DNA of 64,000 nucleotides from Synechococcus sp. BL107 (GCF_000153805.1 NZ_DS022298.1:2050827-2114826), one strand, 5' to 3'. Shown: positions 36,072 through 46,670, counted from the stretch's first letter. The notes: a model not told the origin generated them from the letters alone. Translations and numbers: made by a program.

Positions 36072-36792
36072 GATCTTGGCAACAGCCGGCAAAGGCCGCA
36101 CTGGGATCGTCGGCGCAGGTGATGGGGCGGCCCACTACTAATTGGCTTGCTCCTGCGGCGATTGCCTCAGCCGGACCCATCACCCGGGCTTGATCACCTA
36201 CAGCTGCCCCCTTGGGGCGGATCCCCGGCGTCACCAGTGCGAATGGTTCTGGATGCTGAGCCCGCAGTGCCGCGGCCTCCAAAGGCGAACACACACAGCC
36301 ACCGATACCGGCACTCGCCGATAGCTGCGCTAAAGCCGACACCCGTTCGGCGATGCCCTGGCCAATGGCGAGTTCCCGTTGCAGCCGCTGCTCTTCCCAG
36401 CTGGTGAGCATCGTCACCGCCAAAAGGGTGGGGGCGGGTTGACCGGCACGTTGGGCCCCTTCCACCGCAGCGGCCTGGGCCGCCTGTAGCGCTTCGCTGC
36501 CAGCACAGGCGTGCACCGTGATCAGCTCCGCCCCCAGTGCCGCCGCCCGCCGGCAGGCCCCGGCCATCGTGGCCGGGATGTCGTGAAATTTGAGATCCAG
36601 AAACACCCGCAGGCCCTGATCGCGCAACTGCGCCACAACATCCGGCCCGGCCTGCACAAAAAGCTCCAAGCCCACCTTCACCCAGCGCAGCCCTTCAACT
36701 TGAGCGTTGAAGGCCAAAGCCTGATCAGGGGCCATGCCATCGAGGGCCACGATGATCCGTTCCGCTGCTTCAGCCGAGAAAGAGGAAGCCAC
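36061..36792 (-). CDS. pyrF: Orotidine 5'-phosphate decarboxylase
   Basis: A 243-residue TIM-barrel enzyme that makes UMP from OMP, the last step of de novo pyrimidine synthesis. It has RIIVALDG at the start, the catalytic [14 protein letters not shown] with the Asp-Lys-Asp cluster, and [18 protein letters not shown] and [10 protein letters not shown] in the phosphate end. I use the GTG at 36792 ([13 protein letters not shown]); an ATG at 36816 adds eight residues. Its 3' end overlaps the convergent autotransporter piece. Confidence 0.93.
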   Translation of the reverse strand: MASSFSAEAAERIIVALDGMAPDQALAFNAQVEGLRWVKVGLELFVQAGPDVVAQLRDQGLRVFLDLKFHDIPATMAGACRRAAALGAELITVHACAGSEALQAAQAAAVEGAQRAGQPAPTLLAVTMLTSWEEQRLQRELAIGQGIAERVSALAQLSASAGIGGCVCSPLEAAALRAQHPEPFALVTPGIRPKGAAVGDQARVMGPAEAIAAGASQLVVGRPITCADDPSAAFAGCCQDLKI

Positions 36793-36844
36793 ACACCATC
36801 TCCGCACGACCCTCATCGTGATGGGTCATGGGCAACCCCTCGAA

Positions 36845-37726
36845 TCAAGCCGCCAGTTGAAAGCAATCGGCCGTCAACCCTTTCACACCCACGTCCGCTT
36901 GAAACAAGCCACCGGCCAATGGCTCGGCCTTGATCGCAGCAGCATCCATCTCCTGTCTCGCAGTGGTCACAAACAGCTGATCCAAATTGGGGCCGCCAAA
37001 ACAACAGGAGGTGACCTGACGGCAAGGCAACGCCAGCCGTTCGAGCAGCAAACCGCTGGCAGGATCCCAACGCGTCACAGCCCCACCACCAAACAAGGCG
37101 ATCCAAAGCATGCCCTCCGCATCGATGCACATGCCATCTGGAACGGCATCCCAATCCTCTGGAATGGTGATGCACGGGATGGGTTCACCCGAGAAGTCAC
37201 CAGAGGACGTGAGCGGAAAGGCCAGAACCTGCCGTGTCGGCGAGTCAATGAAATAAAGGGTTCCACGGTCTTGGCTCCAAGCCAAGCCGTTGGGAATCGT
37301 CAACCCATGACGTTGACGAATGCAGCTGAAATCAGGATTGACCCGCCAAAGGGAACCCGCACCAGCAGCAAAGTCGTAGGCCATCGTTCCCGCCCAAAAC
37401 CGTCCCCAGGGATCGCACTTGCCATCGTTGAACCGATTGCCGGGCTGGTCGTCTTCTGGATCCTGCAGAGAAGACACAACACCACTGTCGGGGTGCAACC
37501 GCACGAACCCCTGAGCGGTGGCCGCCAACAACTCACCATCCGACATTGGGACAACAGCCCCAATGTGGGACGGCACAACCAAAAAACGATTGCGACCCGT
37601 CACCGGATCAAAGAAGCCCACCCGCGAGGCTTCGATATCCACCCAGATCAGAACACTTTTCTCTACCCACCAATGGGGGCCTTCCGCCAAGCCAGCCTGA
37701 GCATCGAGAACACAACGGACCTTCAT
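36845..37726 (-). CDS. SMP-30/gluconolactonase family protein
   Basis: A 293-residue beta-propeller-like protein of the SMP-30/LRE family. Hallmarks are LAEGPHWWVEKSVLIWVDIE near the N terminus, NRFNDGKCDPWGRFWAGTMA with the metal-binding Asn/Asp, and LTIPNGLAWSQDRGTLYFID, DAVPDGMCIDAEGMLWIALF with the second Asp. These enzymes usually hydrolyse sugar lactones with a divalent metal; the substrate here is unknown. The start ATG at 37726 (MKVRCVLDAQ) is preferred to a TTG at 37747. It lies upstream of pyrF on the same strand. Confidence 0.85.
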   Translation of the reverse strand: MKVRCVLDAQAGLAEGPHWWVEKSVLIWVDIEASRVGFFDPVTGRNRFLVVPSHIGAVVPMSDGELLAATAQGFVRLHPDSGVVSSLQDPEDDQPGNRFNDGKCDPWGRFWAGTMAYDFAAGAGSLWRVNPDFSCIRQRHGLTIPNGLAWSQDRGTLYFIDSPTRQVLAFPLTSSGDFSGEPIPCITIPEDWDAVPDGMCIDAEGMLWIALFGGGAVTRWDPASGLLLERLALPCRQVTSCCFGGPNLDQLFVTTARQEMDAAAIKAEPLAGGLFQADVGVKGLTADCFQLAA

Positions 37727-37815
37727 CGCTTCGGGGGCGCCCGCCAAGCATGACCAAAATCATCCACCAGTTGGTGTGGATCCAGGGCTGTTTTGAGTCC
37801 CCCAACCAGCTCGCG

Positions 37816-39063
37816 TTAGGCAGTCAATCGCCGGAAGGTCTTCTTACCAACCTGCAGCACCCTGCCATCGAGCTCAGCGGCCGTAGCAAATTCCTGATTG
37901 GGATCGGTGATCTTGTCCCCATCCAAGCGAGCAGCACCCCCCTTGATTTGGCGCCGCGCTTCACTGCTGCTGGCGCAGATCCCAACGGCACTCATGAGGT
38001 AGAAGGCCTTGGCTGGGAAATTCACTGAAAGCAACGAGGCCTCAGGCACATCAGCGGATGCATCCCCTGCACCACCCACCAGGTTGGCTGCATCGAGTTG
38101 GGCCTTTGCGGCGGCGTCCATGCCATGGCGCGTTGCGGTAACCGCCAGTGCCATGGCCTTCTGCTTCTCTCGCGGGTTCTCCGGCAACACCTCCACATTG
38201 AGGTCGGTGAGCAACGTCACGTAGTCGTTGATCGCCGCATCGCCGACTTTCTCAAGTTTGGAATACATCGACAGGGGATCCTCTTCCAGCCCCACGGTGT
38301 TACCGAGGGTTTTGCTCATTTTTTGAGCCCCATCAAGACCAACCAGGATCGGCAACAACAAACCGAACTGGGTGCCACGGCCGAAATGCCGCTGCAGATC
38401 ACGGCCCATTGCCACATTGAATTTTTGATCGGTGCCCCCAAGTTCCACATCGGCGTTGACCGCCACCGAGTCGTACCCCTGGAGGAGGGGATACAGAAAC
38501 TCATGCAAGGCAATGGGAGTGCCACTGCTGTAGCGGTTCGAAAAATCTTCTTTCGCCAGCATCTGGCCCACGGTTCCGGTGCCCAGCAATCCGATCACCG
38601 CGGGAAGGTCCATGCCCTCCAACCATTCGCTGTTGTAGCGAACCTCCAACCGACCAGGGGTCTCGAAATCGAGCAGCGCCGTGGCCTTGGGCTGGTCTTG
38701 CCCAAGTTGTCGCAAATAGGTGGACGCATTGACGGCCACGTCGTTTTTGCTCAACTGAACCCGCGTCGCGCTCTTGCCGGTGGGATCACCAATCCGAGCC
38801 GTGAAGTCGCCAATAATCAACACCGCTGTGTGTCCAGCGTCCTGAAAGGCCCGCAATTTGCGAAACAGGATGCTGTGCCCGAGGTGAATGTTGCTGCCCG
38901 TTGGATCGATGCCCAACTTCACCCGCAACGGACGGCCCTCAGCCTCAGCTGCAGCTAACCGCGCTGCCAAGGATTGATCCACATCGCTGAGATCCCCTGA
39001 AGGGAACAAGTCGGCCATGCCGCGATTCAGCCATGACGGCAACGACGGATTGGTCTCCGGCAT
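37816..39063 (-). CDS. tyrS: Tyrosyl-tRNA synthetase
   Basis: A 415-residue class I synthetase. The HIGH-like HLGHS lies in [17 protein letters not shown], the binding site region is [20 protein letters not shown], and KMSKTLGN is the KMSKS motif. A C-terminal S4-like RNA-binding domain is seen in [20 protein letters not shown]. This is the TyrZ/TyrS2-like form with a G-T-D-Q-K-F tyrosine pocket. ATG at 39063. Confidence 0.95.
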   Translation of the reverse strand: MPETNPSLPSWLNRGMADLFPSGDLSDVDQSLAARLAAAEAEGRPLRVKLGIDPTGSNIHLGHSILFRKLRAFQDAGHTAVLIIGDFTARIGDPTGKSATRVQLSKNDVAVNASTYLRQLGQDQPKATALLDFETPGRLEVRYNSEWLEGMDLPAVIGLLGTGTVGQMLAKEDFSNRYSSGTPIALHEFLYPLLQGYDSVAVNADVELGGTDQKFNVAMGRDLQRHFGRGTQFGLLLPILVGLDGAQKMSKTLGNTVGLEEDPLSMYSKLEKVGDAAINDYVTLLTDLNVEVLPENPREKQKAMALAVTATRHGMDAAAKAQLDAANLVGGAGDASADVPEASLLSVNFPAKAFYLMSAVGICASSSEARRQIKGGAARLDGDKITDPNQEFATAAELDGRVLQVGKKTFRRLTA

Positions 39064-39110
39064 GGGGACGGAAATGGAAGAGCTGTGGTGGGGATCGTAC
39101 GAGTGCTGCT

Positions 39111-39440
39111 TCAGTCCGAAGGGGGCAGCTCAATTTGAGCTTTCATCCGCTCCAAGGTGGTGTTCATCTGTTCGAACATCTGCTCGGGTGTAATGCCGAA
39201 TTGCCCTAACTGGCTCCGAAGCTGCTCCACCGTGAGCTTCGCCTGGAAATCTTCCGACAACTCGAACCGCTTCATGAACACGCGATAGCGCCCCATGAGC
39301 TCCTCCATCGTTTCAATGAATTTCTTCTTGCCTTCGCGATCAAACTTGCCGTACTCGCTGCCCAGTTGCATCAACTGTTGGTAATCACCAAACAGGCGCT
39401 TGGCCTCATCTTGGACAATGTCGGAATCGAAGAAGGCCAT
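39111..39440 (-). CDS. DUF1825 family protein
   Basis: A 109-residue helical protein ([60 protein letters not shown]) that I recognise as the cyanobacterial DUF1825 family. No signal or membrane segment. Upstream of tyrS with a 47-base gap on the same strand. Function unknown. Confidence 0.82.
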   Translation of the reverse strand: MAFFDSDIVQDEAKRLFGDYQQLMQLGSEYGKFDREGKKKFIETMEELMGRYRVFMKRFELSEDFQAKLTVEQLRSQLGQFGITPEQMFEQMNTTLERMKAQIELPPSD

Positions 39441-39576
39441 CGCTTCGAAATGTCGTTCGTTAACGGAAATTCTGCAGACTTCCTATCACCATTGGCAGTG
39501 CGGGTTCACCCCATGGACATCATTCCCGAAGTGACCACCATCTCCCGAAGTGAACCTCACGGCGCAAATACCACGC

Positions 39577-40296
39577 ATGCGTGAGATCAGAACACGCAGC
39601 CTTCCTGTCTTGAACGACCGTCGGACGGTGATCGCCAGCGCAGACCGCGTGTTGATCACGGCCCTAACGCATTTGTTTGAGGGAATTGGCCCCCTGGTCG
39701 GCGCTGCCACCAGTGAGCAGGATGCCCTCAACTGCCTCACGGCGAACGACGTTCAACTCCTGGTATGCACTGATTTACTCGAGCACGGCTCAGGCCCAGG
39801 ATTGGTGGCCACAGCAAAAGCCCAGCATCCACAACTGCGCTGTTTGATGCTGATTCAGCGCCCCCTGCTAAGCACCATCGATGCGGCGATCGCCTCTGGC
39901 TGTGAGGGCCTCTGCAGCCGTGAACGCCTTGGCGATGGCGGAGTGCTCAGCGTTCTCCAAGCCATGGATAGCGATGGAATCCACATGGATCCAACCATCA
40001 CAGGGGTGTGTCAGCAAAGCCGCCGCCGGCCCAGCCACGGCATTGCACCACCCTTAAGCGATGTACTGACCCTGCGGGAAGAAGATGTTTTACGGGGTTT
40101 ATGCAGGGGACTCAGCAATCAAGAGATTGCCGACCAACTGCACCTAGCCGTCGACACGATCAAACACGCTGTGACCAGCCTTCTCCGCAAACTGGAGGCC
40201 CGGGATCGAACCCAAGCCGTGCTCGTTGCCTTCCAACACAACTTGGTGGACCCTCCTGCTCCGATTCCTCGCTGGCAGCCCAGAACCCAGCGCTAA
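39577..40296 (+). CDS. LuxR/NarL-type response-regulator-like protein
   Basis: A 239-residue protein with an N-terminal receiver-like fold (VIASADRVLITALTHLFEGI, LLVCTDLLEHGSGPGLVATA) and a C-terminal LuxR-type helix-turn-helix (LTLREEDVLRGLCRGLSNQE, IADQLHLAVDTIKHAVTSLL, RKLEARDRTQAVLVAF). The phospho-acceptor position has TDLLEHG, which may still contain the Asp, but the Lys and Thr/Ser positions are not clear, so the receiver may be atypical. An upstream GTG at 39550 would add nine residues. Target genes unknown. Confidence 0.85.
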   Translation: MREIRTRSLPVLNDRRTVIASADRVLITALTHLFEGIGPLVGAATSEQDALNCLTANDVQLLVCTDLLEHGSGPGLVATAKAQHPQLRCLMLIQRPLLSTIDAAIASGCEGLCSRERLGDGGVLSVLQAMDSDGIHMDPTITGVCQQSRRRPSHGIAPPLSDVLTLREEDVLRGLCRGLSNQEIADQLHLAVDTIKHAVTSLLRKLEARDRTQAVLVAFQHNLVDPPAPIPRWQPRTQR

Positions 40297-40349
40297 ACCA
40301 CAGCGAACAACACCACACTCCACAACACCAAAGGCCACAACATCCGCGA

Positions 40350-40694
40350 ATGGACCATGCCACCCGGTTATCGATTAAGCGCTGTCCTGACGCCGTTGCC
40401 GTTGGGTTGATCAGTTCGATCCTGCTCGGATTCGGCGCAAGCGTCGCCGTTGCGCAGACGGAACGCACCACGGCATTGGTCACCATTGCCCAAGCGAACG
40501 CCCAATGTCTGATTCAGACCGAAACGATGGGGGCCGAACAAGCCCTCTCACTGGCCAACCGGTTCCTTGATGCCAAACAGGTGAGTCAAGACGAGCGCCG
40601 CACGGTGAACAACAGCCCTGGCTTTGAAGATCTAATGAAGGACTACATCAACACAAAAGGGGGCTGTAAGGCGATCGTGAAAGATTTCCAATAG
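40350..40694 (+). CDS. Hypothetical secreted protein
   Basis: A 114-residue protein with a signal peptide (VAVGLISSILLGFGASVAVA) and a mature part of about 75 residues with two Cys (NAQCLIQTET and GGCKAIVKDF). The pattern ALSLANRFLDAKQVSQDERR suggests a helical, secreted small domain. The ATG at 40350 gives the full signal; a longer upstream frame is spurious. Function unknown. Confidence 0.65.
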   Translation: MDHATRLSIKRCPDAVAVGLISSILLGFGASVAVAQTERTTALVTIAQANAQCLIQTETMGAEQALSLANRFLDAKQVSQDERRTVNNSPGFEDLMKDYINTKGGCKAIVKDFQ

Positions 40695-40742
40695 CAACCG
40701 ACGGGGCATGTCGTTAAGGTTCGCCCACAGCCGTTGTGCGAA

Positions 40743-41324
40743 ATGCCCCGCAGCCACTGGTTAGATCCGCTAGCCAGACGTGTGCTGCAAGCCACCGGAC
40801 AACTTCCGTTGCCAGGGCCGTCGCCAACACCAACTTCTGCGCGGCAACCATCCGAAACAGCTCTTCCGAGCAACTGGTTTCTCGATGTGAATCGCGGCAG
40901 CCAAGAGCAGTGGCGAGAACTGCCCGGCTGCACCGACGACATGGCCGACCTTCTTGTGCGGCTTCAGCGCGGCGGCGTTCAATTCGCTGCCGCCGACGAC
41001 CTATTTCGCCTGCTCGACCTTCCAACCGATCTCGCCCAGCTTTGGGCACCCCATCTTGTTTTCCACTGGTATGGCGATGCGCCGCTCCAACCGGTGGACA
41101 GCTGCATCGATCTCAACAACGCCAGTTCCGCAGAACTCACAACCCTGGCTTGGCCTGAACAACGCATCCATGGACTGCTACGCGAGAGACGCATCAACGT
41201 GTTCCGTGATCTCGCCGACCTGCAAGAACGGCTCAGTCTTCCGGCCAGCAGCGTTGAGGCCTTGATCGGTCGCGTGTCCTTCGGCCAGCGACGGGCCGGC
41301 CCGTCGCTGCCGCCCCGCGGTTGA
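40743..41324 (+). CDS. Helix-hairpin-helix protein
   Basis: A 193-residue protein with a polar N terminus and two HhH-like DNA-binding motifs: WRELPGCTDDMADLLVRLQR near residue 65, and the more typical SCIDLNNASSAELTTLAWPE near residue 122, which resembles the ComEA/DNA-uptake HhH pattern (DLNNAS-ELTTL). No signal peptide is clear from ATG 40743 (MPRSHWLDPL). It may bind DNA. Next to a GIY-YIG protein in one plus-strand run. Confidence 0.7.
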   Translation: MPRSHWLDPLARRVLQATGQLPLPGPSPTPTSARQPSETALPSNWFLDVNRGSQEQWRELPGCTDDMADLLVRLQRGGVQFAAADDLFRLLDLPTDLAQLWAPHLVFHWYGDAPLQPVDSCIDLNNASSAELTTLAWPEQRIHGLLRERRINVFRDLADLQERLSLPASSVEALIGRVSFGQRRAGPSLPPRG

Positions 41325-41328
41325 AACG

Positions 41329-41916
41329 ATGCAAGGCGATCTGTTCTCGGGCGTTCCGCTGGGGTCAACACCCACCCCAGATCTGCCGATCACTGCGGAT
41401 CAGTTGCGGGCCTGGCAACAGCGACTCCACGACTTTCAGTCGCCACGCTTTCGCCGCAACATCTGTAGCTCGGGTCAAGGTGATTTATGGGGAGGCAACG
41501 TTGCTGATGCCGCCACTCCCATCTCTCCAACAGCCATCGATCCCTTAACGCTCACCCCACTCCCGTTGAGTTTTTGGCGCTGGGCTGACAGTCCCCATCG
41601 CGGAGCCGCCATCTATTTCGTGCTCGACCGTCCTCCCCACCTTGACCATCCACTCCTGCTCTATGTGGGAGAAACCAAAGCCGCCGATCGACGCTGGAAA
41701 GGTGAGCACGACTGCAAGGCCTATCTCGCCGCCTATGGCGAAGCCCTTCAACGCTGCCAAATGGCCCATCAACTCAGCATTCGCTTCTGCACCGATGTCC
41801 CGACGGACACCCGGGCCCGCCGCAGGCTCGAACAACAGCTGATCCAGCACTGGAGTCCACCCTTTAATAAGGAAACACGACAGCGCTGGGCCACACCGTT
41901 CACCGCTGATCTCTAG
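41329..41916 (+). CDS. GIY-YIG-like nuclease domain protein
   Basis: A 195-residue protein with the nuclease core: IYFVLDRPPHLDHPLLLYVG supplies the two Tyr and Gly of the GIY-YIG motif, ETKAADRRWKGEHD follows with the Arg, and RRRLEQQLIQHWSPPFNKE contains the conserved Glu and Asn. It is a cyanobacterial GIY-YIG family member of unknown role. Stop of the upstream gene and the ATG are four bases apart, so they are cotranscribed. Confidence 0.82.
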   Translation: MQGDLFSGVPLGSTPTPDLPITADQLRAWQQRLHDFQSPRFRRNICSSGQGDLWGGNVADAATPISPTAIDPLTLTPLPLSFWRWADSPHRGAAIYFVLDRPPHLDHPLLLYVGETKAADRRWKGEHDCKAYLAAYGEALQRCQMAHQLSIRFCTDVPTDTRARRRLEQQLIQHWSPPFNKETRQRWATPFTADL

Positions 41917-41963
41917 CTATGCAGAGGCATCGCTACGCTCGTGGTTTGAACCGGCGTCAGCCC

Positions 41964-43436
41964 ATGCGGCTCTCCATCTCATCCACCAACGTCAACGAAT
42001 GGAGCGGCGATGTGCTGGTTGTTGGGCTGCCGAAGGGAGATCCGTCCAACTCAGCAGGTCACCTGGAGAGTCGTTTCCCAGGCGTGAGCAGCGCCCTCAG
42101 CCAGCAGGCCTTTGAAGGCAAAACGGGCCAAAAGCTGGTGCTCCACCCCCTAACAAACGGCAACCCACTCCGGCTCGTGCTGGTTGGCCTTGGCGATGCT
42201 GATGCCATTGATCTCGACGGCCTACGGGCGGCGGCGGCGGCCGGGGCCCAGGCCTCGATTGGCTGCAACGGTTCCCTCGGCCTTCAGCTGCCCTGGGATT
42301 CGCAGGATTCAGATCAAGCAGCCCGCATCAGCGCCGAAGCCGTTCGCCTCTCGCTTTATGCCGATCAACGCTTTCAGAAGGAACCCGAAGAACGTCGCCT
42401 CCCCACGGCCCTGGAGCTGATTGGCTTACCGGCCTCTGCCGCAGCTGGCCTCGAATCCGTTAATGCCACCTGCGCTGGCGTTGAGTTAGCGCGCGAACTT
42501 GTGGCAGCTCCACCGAACTACGTCACCCCAGCTGCCTTAGCGGACACCGCTGCTGCTTTGGCACGCGACTACGGAATGGAACTCACCATCCTCGAGCGAG
42601 CCGATTGTGCAGCCCGTGGCATGGGGGCGTTTCTCTCGGTAAGCCAGGGGTCGGATCTTCCACCCAAATTCATTCACTTGATTTATCGCCCAGAAGGAGC
42701 GGTACAGCGTCGCCTCGCCCTCGTGGGCAAAGGCCTCACCTTTGATTCCGGTGGATACAACCTCAAGGTGGGTGGCGCTCAGATCGACATGATGAAATTC
42801 GATATGGGTGGCAGTGCATCCGTGCTCGGGGCGATGCGTTCGATCGGAGAACTGAAGCCCGCCGGCGTGGAGGTGCACATGGTGGTGGCGTCCTGCGAAA
42901 ACATGGTGAATGGCTCCGCCGTCCACCCCGGCGACATTGTGACGGCCGCCAATGGCACAACGATTGAGATCAACAACACCGATGCGGAAGGGCGGCTAAC
43001 CCTGGCCGACGCACTGCTCTACGCCTGCGAGCAGAAGCCTGATGCCGTGGTGGACCTAGCCACCCTGACCGGAGCCTGCGTCGTCGCACTTGGCGATGAA
43101 ATGGCGGGGTATTGGTCCAACAACGAAGCCCTTGCTGAAGCTCTCGACACAGCCGCCGACGCGGGTGGCGAAGGTCTCTGGCGCATGCCACTGCGCCAGT
43201 CCTACAAGAAAGGGCTGAAGTCGCTCCTGGCCGACATGAAAAACACCGGACCCAGACCCGGGGGATCAATCACAGCCGCCTTATTCCTCAAGGAATTCGT
43301 GAGCCAAGACACGGCTTGGGCCCACATCGACATTGCTGGGCCCGTCTGGAGCGATAAAGGCAAAGGGGTGAACCCAGCCGGAGCAACTGGCTACGGGGTG
43401 CGCACCTTGGTGAACTGGGTGTGCGCCCAAGCATGA
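41964..43436 (+). CDS. pepA: Leucyl aminopeptidase (M17)
   Basis: A 490-residue metallopeptidase that removes N-terminal Leu and other residues. The catalytic part carries the metal and active-site motifs VGKGLTFDSGGYNLK, DMGGSASVLGAM and NTDAEGRLTLADALLYA, the last being the family signature. The N-terminal 170 residues form a separate domain. The start ATG at 41964 (MRLSISSTNVNEW) is preferred to an in-frame codon at 41919. The stop overlaps the next gene by four bases (ATGA). Confidence 0.95.
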   Translation: MRLSISSTNVNEWSGDVLVVGLPKGDPSNSAGHLESRFPGVSSALSQQAFEGKTGQKLVLHPLTNGNPLRLVLVGLGDADAIDLDGLRAAAAAGAQASIGCNGSLGLQLPWDSQDSDQAARISAEAVRLSLYADQRFQKEPEERRLPTALELIGLPASAAAGLESVNATCAGVELARELVAAPPNYVTPAALADTAAALARDYGMELTILERADCAARGMGAFLSVSQGSDLPPKFIHLIYRPEGAVQRRLALVGKGLTFDSGGYNLKVGGAQIDMMKFDMGGSASVLGAMRSIGELKPAGVEVHMVVASCENMVNGSAVHPGDIVTAANGTTIEINNTDAEGRLTLADALLYACEQKPDAVVDLATLTGACVVALGDEMAGYWSNNEALAEALDTAADAGGEGLWRMPLRQSYKKGLKSLLADMKNTGPRPGGSITAALFLKEFVSQDTAWAHIDIAGPVWSDKGKGVNPAGATGYGVRTLVNWVCAQA

Positions 43437-43669
43437 ACTCGTCACCGATCCGCTGGTACTTGAAGGCACAATTGGGAGTGTTGCTCCTTCCCGTTGGCCT
43501 TTGCCTCTTTGGCGAAGCCGTCAGCCGAAAGGTGGTTCAAATGTTGGGGCAGGATGGTGGGCCTTGGTTTTGGTACGGAACCCTCAGCTTGATCTGCATT
43601 AATGCAGGCATTGGCCTGATGGTGGAAAGCGGCCTAACCCGTGGGTTCCCAGGACGCAAACGCACTTGA
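43433..43669 (+). CDS. Small two-helix membrane protein
   Basis: A 78-residue protein with two hydrophobic segments (AQLGVLLLPVGLCLFGEAVS and WYGTLSLICINAGIGLMVES) and a basic end (GFPGRKRT). The ATG overlaps the pepA stop, so translation is coupled. Family not recognised. Confidence 0.65.
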   Translation: MNSSPIRWYLKAQLGVLLLPVGLCLFGEAVSRKVVQMLGQDGGPWFWYGTLSLICINAGIGLMVESGLTRGFPGRKRT

Positions 43670-43682
43670 TTAGGACGCCTAA

Positions 43683-43868
43683 TTAGGACGCCATGGCGTG
43701 AAGGGATCGACCCATACGCTCAGGCACTTCCAAAGCATGGATTTGCCAACGGGCGCGATCTGAGCACGACTCCAAAATTCGATCCAAATCGTCCGAAGCA
43801 TGCTTCGGGGTTGGATACGGTCCAATGTGACGGGTACCAAGGCCATCCTTAACGGTCAGCAGATACAT
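43683..43868 (-). CDS. Small conserved-looking hypothetical protein
   Basis: A 61-residue protein (MYLLTVKDGLGTRHIGPYPT, then HASDDLDRILESCSDRARWQ and IHALEVPERM). It is soluble with a strand-helix-strand feel. A purine-rich run (GGAAGGAGGGAGA) precedes the ATG, a strong ribosome binding site. No known domain. Confidence 0.65.
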   Translation of the reverse strand: MYLLTVKDGLGTRHIGPYPTPKHASDDLDRILESCSDRARWQIHALEVPERMGRSLHAMAS

Positions 43869-44018
43869 ACATCTCCCTCCTTCCGATCTTGATGGTAAAC
43901 ATGTTTCTCAGGAACGTCGATAGCGGACAACCCGCATCTTCACTGAGAAAACACTGAAAAATTGAGAACTCAATTATTTAATGCCTAGAAAAGGAAAGAG
44001 TCTATTTTCTTAAGGATT

Positions 44019-44657
44019 TCATTCCAATTCGGTAGCTTTTTGCCAACTTCGCCCAGTCCTGGCTTGGGCGCCCCAGACGGCATCCAGGCGGCGATCACGG
44101 CCACAACTAAACCGATAAAACGAATACTTCAGGTCGTTGAGCTCGGCGTAATTCTGGTGATATTGCTCCGCAGGCCAAAACGGAGCGGAACCACGAAGTT
44201 CCACTTTGATTGCAGAGCGCGGTCGGCCTAGATCTTGAGCGGCAGCCGCCGCACTCATCTCGGCGGCTTTCGCCTGGGCGGCATCAGCGGTGAAAATCAC
44301 GGGTCGGTAGGAGTCACCGCGATCACAGAATTGACCGCCGCCATCAAAGGGATCCACGTTGCGCCAGTAGCTCCGCAACAACGTGCTGTAAGAGATCACA
44401 GCCGGATCGAAGCGCACTTGTACCGCCTCCTGATGGCCTGTGTCTTCTCCGCTCACCTGGCGATAGGTGGGCTGATCCACATGGCCACCGCTATAGCCAC
44501 TAACCGCATCAATCACCCCAGGCAGGTGTTCCAAATCGTGTTCTAAACACCAGAAACACCCCCCAGCAAAAACCGCCGTTTGTTCAGCCGCCGCAACGGA
44601 TTGCGGCCCTCCAAACATCAATAGGGCACTAAGGAGTACGCCGATTACTCGAACCAT
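44019..44657 (-). CDS. msrA: Exported peptide methionine sulfoxide reductase A
   Basis: A 212-residue protein that reduces S-form methionine sulfoxide. It has an N-terminal signal peptide (VIGVLLSALLMFGGPQSVAA) and the MsrA signature VFAGGCFWCLEHDLEHLPGV, then GYSGGHVDQPTYRQVSGEDT and QFCDRGDSYRPVIF. A second Cys near the C terminus (RFSCGRDRR) may resolve the sulfenic acid. Export suggests repair of envelope proteins. The ATG shares one base with the lpxB stop, so it is the last gene of the lpx operon. Confidence 0.93.
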   Translation of the reverse strand: MVRVIGVLLSALLMFGGPQSVAAAEQTAVFAGGCFWCLEHDLEHLPGVIDAVSGYSGGHVDQPTYRQVSGEDTGHQEAVQVRFDPAVISYSTLLRSYWRNVDPFDGGGQFCDRGDSYRPVIFTADAAQAKAAEMSAAAAAQDLGRPRSAIKVELRGSAPFWPAEQYHQNYAELNDLKYSFYRFSCGRDRRLDAVWGAQARTGRSWQKATELE

Positions 44658-45838
44658 CAGATCACTTGATCAAAGATTGCCTGAGACGCTCTTGCGGTGA
44701 CGCCAGGCTCCCCCAGCGTGGCGCGAAGACGGCTGTAACCGTGAAGCATCGCTGTCCGTTCCGGACTGCCGTCGTCCAGCAACGGTTGAGCCAACTCCAC
44801 GAGAGCCTCAGGCGTGAACTCGTCCTGCAGCAATTCTGGAACCAGGCGCTCCTTCAGCAAAAGATTCACCGGAGAAATATGGTCCACCTGGAAGCGCAGC
44901 ACATGCCTTGCAACGAAGGCGGTAGCTCGGCTTACCCGATAGCCCACCACCTGCGGCACCCCCTGCAAGGCCAACTCCAAGTTCACCGTGCCGGACTTTC
45001 CAAGCGCCACATCCGCTGCAGCCGCCAGCTGCTTTTTCACACCATCGGCATCAGCAGCAGGGATCACACGACCGTTCCGCACGCCTGCCGCTGCGAGGGC
45101 TTCAGCCAAGGGCTGTTCGAAACGCTCTAAGCCTGCAGGAACCAACACTTGCAGGCCGAGGCAACGCTGCTGAAGCATGGCTGCCGCACGAGCCAGAGCC
45201 GGCATCAAATAGCGCAGTTCCTGCGGCCGGGATGCTGGAACCAAGAGCAACACCGGTGCATCAGGATCAAGGCCAAGTGCCCGACGCGATGCCTGCCGCT
45301 CCGGCAAGTCTTGAAAACTGTCCAGCAGCGGATGGCCAACCCAAGTGACCTTCGCGCCACGCTCGGCATAAAACTCGGCCTCCGCAGGAAAAATCGCCAG
45401 AATCTGATTCGTAAAATCAAGCAATTGGGTGGTGCTGCCATCACCAAAGCGCCAAGCCCATTCCTGGGGAGCGATGTAGTAGGTGATCGGCAACGACGGA
45501 CGGTGTTTGCGCAACCGAGTGCCTAGCCGGGCATTCGCGCCCACATAGTCGATCAACACCACCGCATCAGGGGGGCGTTGCGCCAACAAGCGATCCACCT
45601 TGGCCTGGAGCTGCAAGGTGGGCAAAATCAACGGAACGGCCTCCCACAGACCGATCGCGCCCATCGGAGCGGTGTCGGCAATCAACTCGGCACCAGCCGC
45701 CTTCATCCGAGGACCACCGAGGGCCAAGATCTCCAATTCGATTCCCCGACTTAAGGCTTCGGCCTTGAGAGCATGAATCAACAGGCTGCCCTGCAAATCT
45801 CCGGACACCTCGCCAGTGCTGATGAGCAGACGCACCAT
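44657..45838 (-). CDS. lpxB: Lipid-A-disaccharide synthase
   Basis: A 393-residue GT19 transferase that joins 2,3-diacylglucosamine 1-phosphate and its UDP form into the lipid A disaccharide. N-terminal [38 protein letters not shown] and [15 protein letters not shown] are family hallmarks. It follows lpxA, sharing one base between stop and start. Peripheral inner membrane enzyme. Confidence 0.95.
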   Translation of the reverse strand: MVRLLISTGEVSGDLQGSLLIHALKAEALSRGIELEILALGGPRMKAAGAELIADTAPMGAIGLWEAVPLILPTLQLQAKVDRLLAQRPPDAVVLIDYVGANARLGTRLRKHRPSLPITYYIAPQEWAWRFGDGSTTQLLDFTNQILAIFPAEAEFYAERGAKVTWVGHPLLDSFQDLPERQASRRALGLDPDAPVLLLVPASRPQELRYLMPALARAAAMLQQRCLGLQVLVPAGLERFEQPLAEALAAAGVRNGRVIPAADADGVKKQLAAAADVALGKSGTVNLELALQGVPQVVGYRVSRATAFVARHVLRFQVDHISPVNLLLKERLVPELLQDEFTPEALVELAQPLLDDGSPERTAMLHGYSRLRATLGEPGVTARASQAIFDQVI

Positions 45839-46665
45839 CAGCGATGACTCAATGCAGGAGTCGGCCCACGCCGACCCGGGGCAGTGGACGCCTCAAGGAA
45901 GCTGCATAAATGCGCTGCTGCTGGCAAAAGCTCATGGCTGCGAGCCTGCACCAAAGCCTCAGCCATGACGACATCAGAGCGGTAGAGCAAATTCCAGATC
46001 TCCTTGAGTTGCTTCAGTTCACGGCCTTCATGCCGATCCGCGAGTCCACTGCGCTGCAAGCCAACCCGATTCAATCCCCGCAAGCGACCTGGGTGACCCT
46101 CGACCATCGAATAAGGAGGGATATCGCGAATCACACGGGTCATCCCACCCACCATCGCCAATCCACCGATGTGCACAAATTGATGAATGCCAAGACAACC
46201 GCCAATCACCGCACGATCTTCAATCACCACATGTCCTGCCACTTGAATGGCATTCGACATCACGATTCCGTTGCCCAACAAACAGTTGTGGCCGAGATGG
46301 CAATAGGCCATCAACAGGTTTCGATCACCCAGACGGGTTTGCTCCCCCTCTTCTGTGGCGCGATTGATCGTGACAAATTCCCGAAGCGTGTTGCCATCAC
46401 CAATCACCACCTCGGTATTGGCGCCGCGGTATTTCAAATCTTGAGGCTCTTGCCCCAAACAAGCACCAGGGAAAACCCTGTTGTCTTTCCCCAAGGTGAC
46501 CCGCCCATCCAAGACCACATTGGGCCCAATCCAGGTGTGATCACCGATCACCACCTGCGGACCGATCACAGCACCAGAACTGATCACCACTCCAAGACCG
46601 AGCTCGGCCTTGGAATCAACCACCGCTTGGGGATGAATCTGTGGGGTAGACCTTTCCACCGTCAT
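45838..46665 (-). CDS. lpxA: Acyl-ACP:UDP-N-acetylglucosamine O-acyltransferase
   Basis: A 275-residue left-handed beta-helix protein that starts lipid A synthesis. Hexapeptide repeats run from [20 protein letters not shown], and the catalytic His region [20 protein letters not shown] is present. The start ATG at 46665 ([10 protein letters not shown]) gives the normal N terminus; the upstream frame overlaps fabZ. Gap to fabZ stop is 5 bases. Confidence 0.95.
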   Translation of the reverse strand: MTVERSTPQIHPQAVVDSKAELGLGVVISSGAVIGPQVVIGDHTWIGPNVVLDGRVTLGKDNRVFPGACLGQEPQDLKYRGANTEVVIGDGNTLREFVTINRATEEGEQTRLGDRNLLMAYCHLGHNCLLGNGIVMSNAIQVAGHVVIEDRAVIGGCLGIHQFVHIGGLAMVGGMTRVIRDIPPYSMVEGHPGRLRGLNRVGLQRSGLADRHEGRELKQLKEIWNLLYRSDVVMAEALVQARSHELLPAAAHLCSFLEASTAPGRRGPTPALSHR

Positions 46666-46670
46666 CAGCC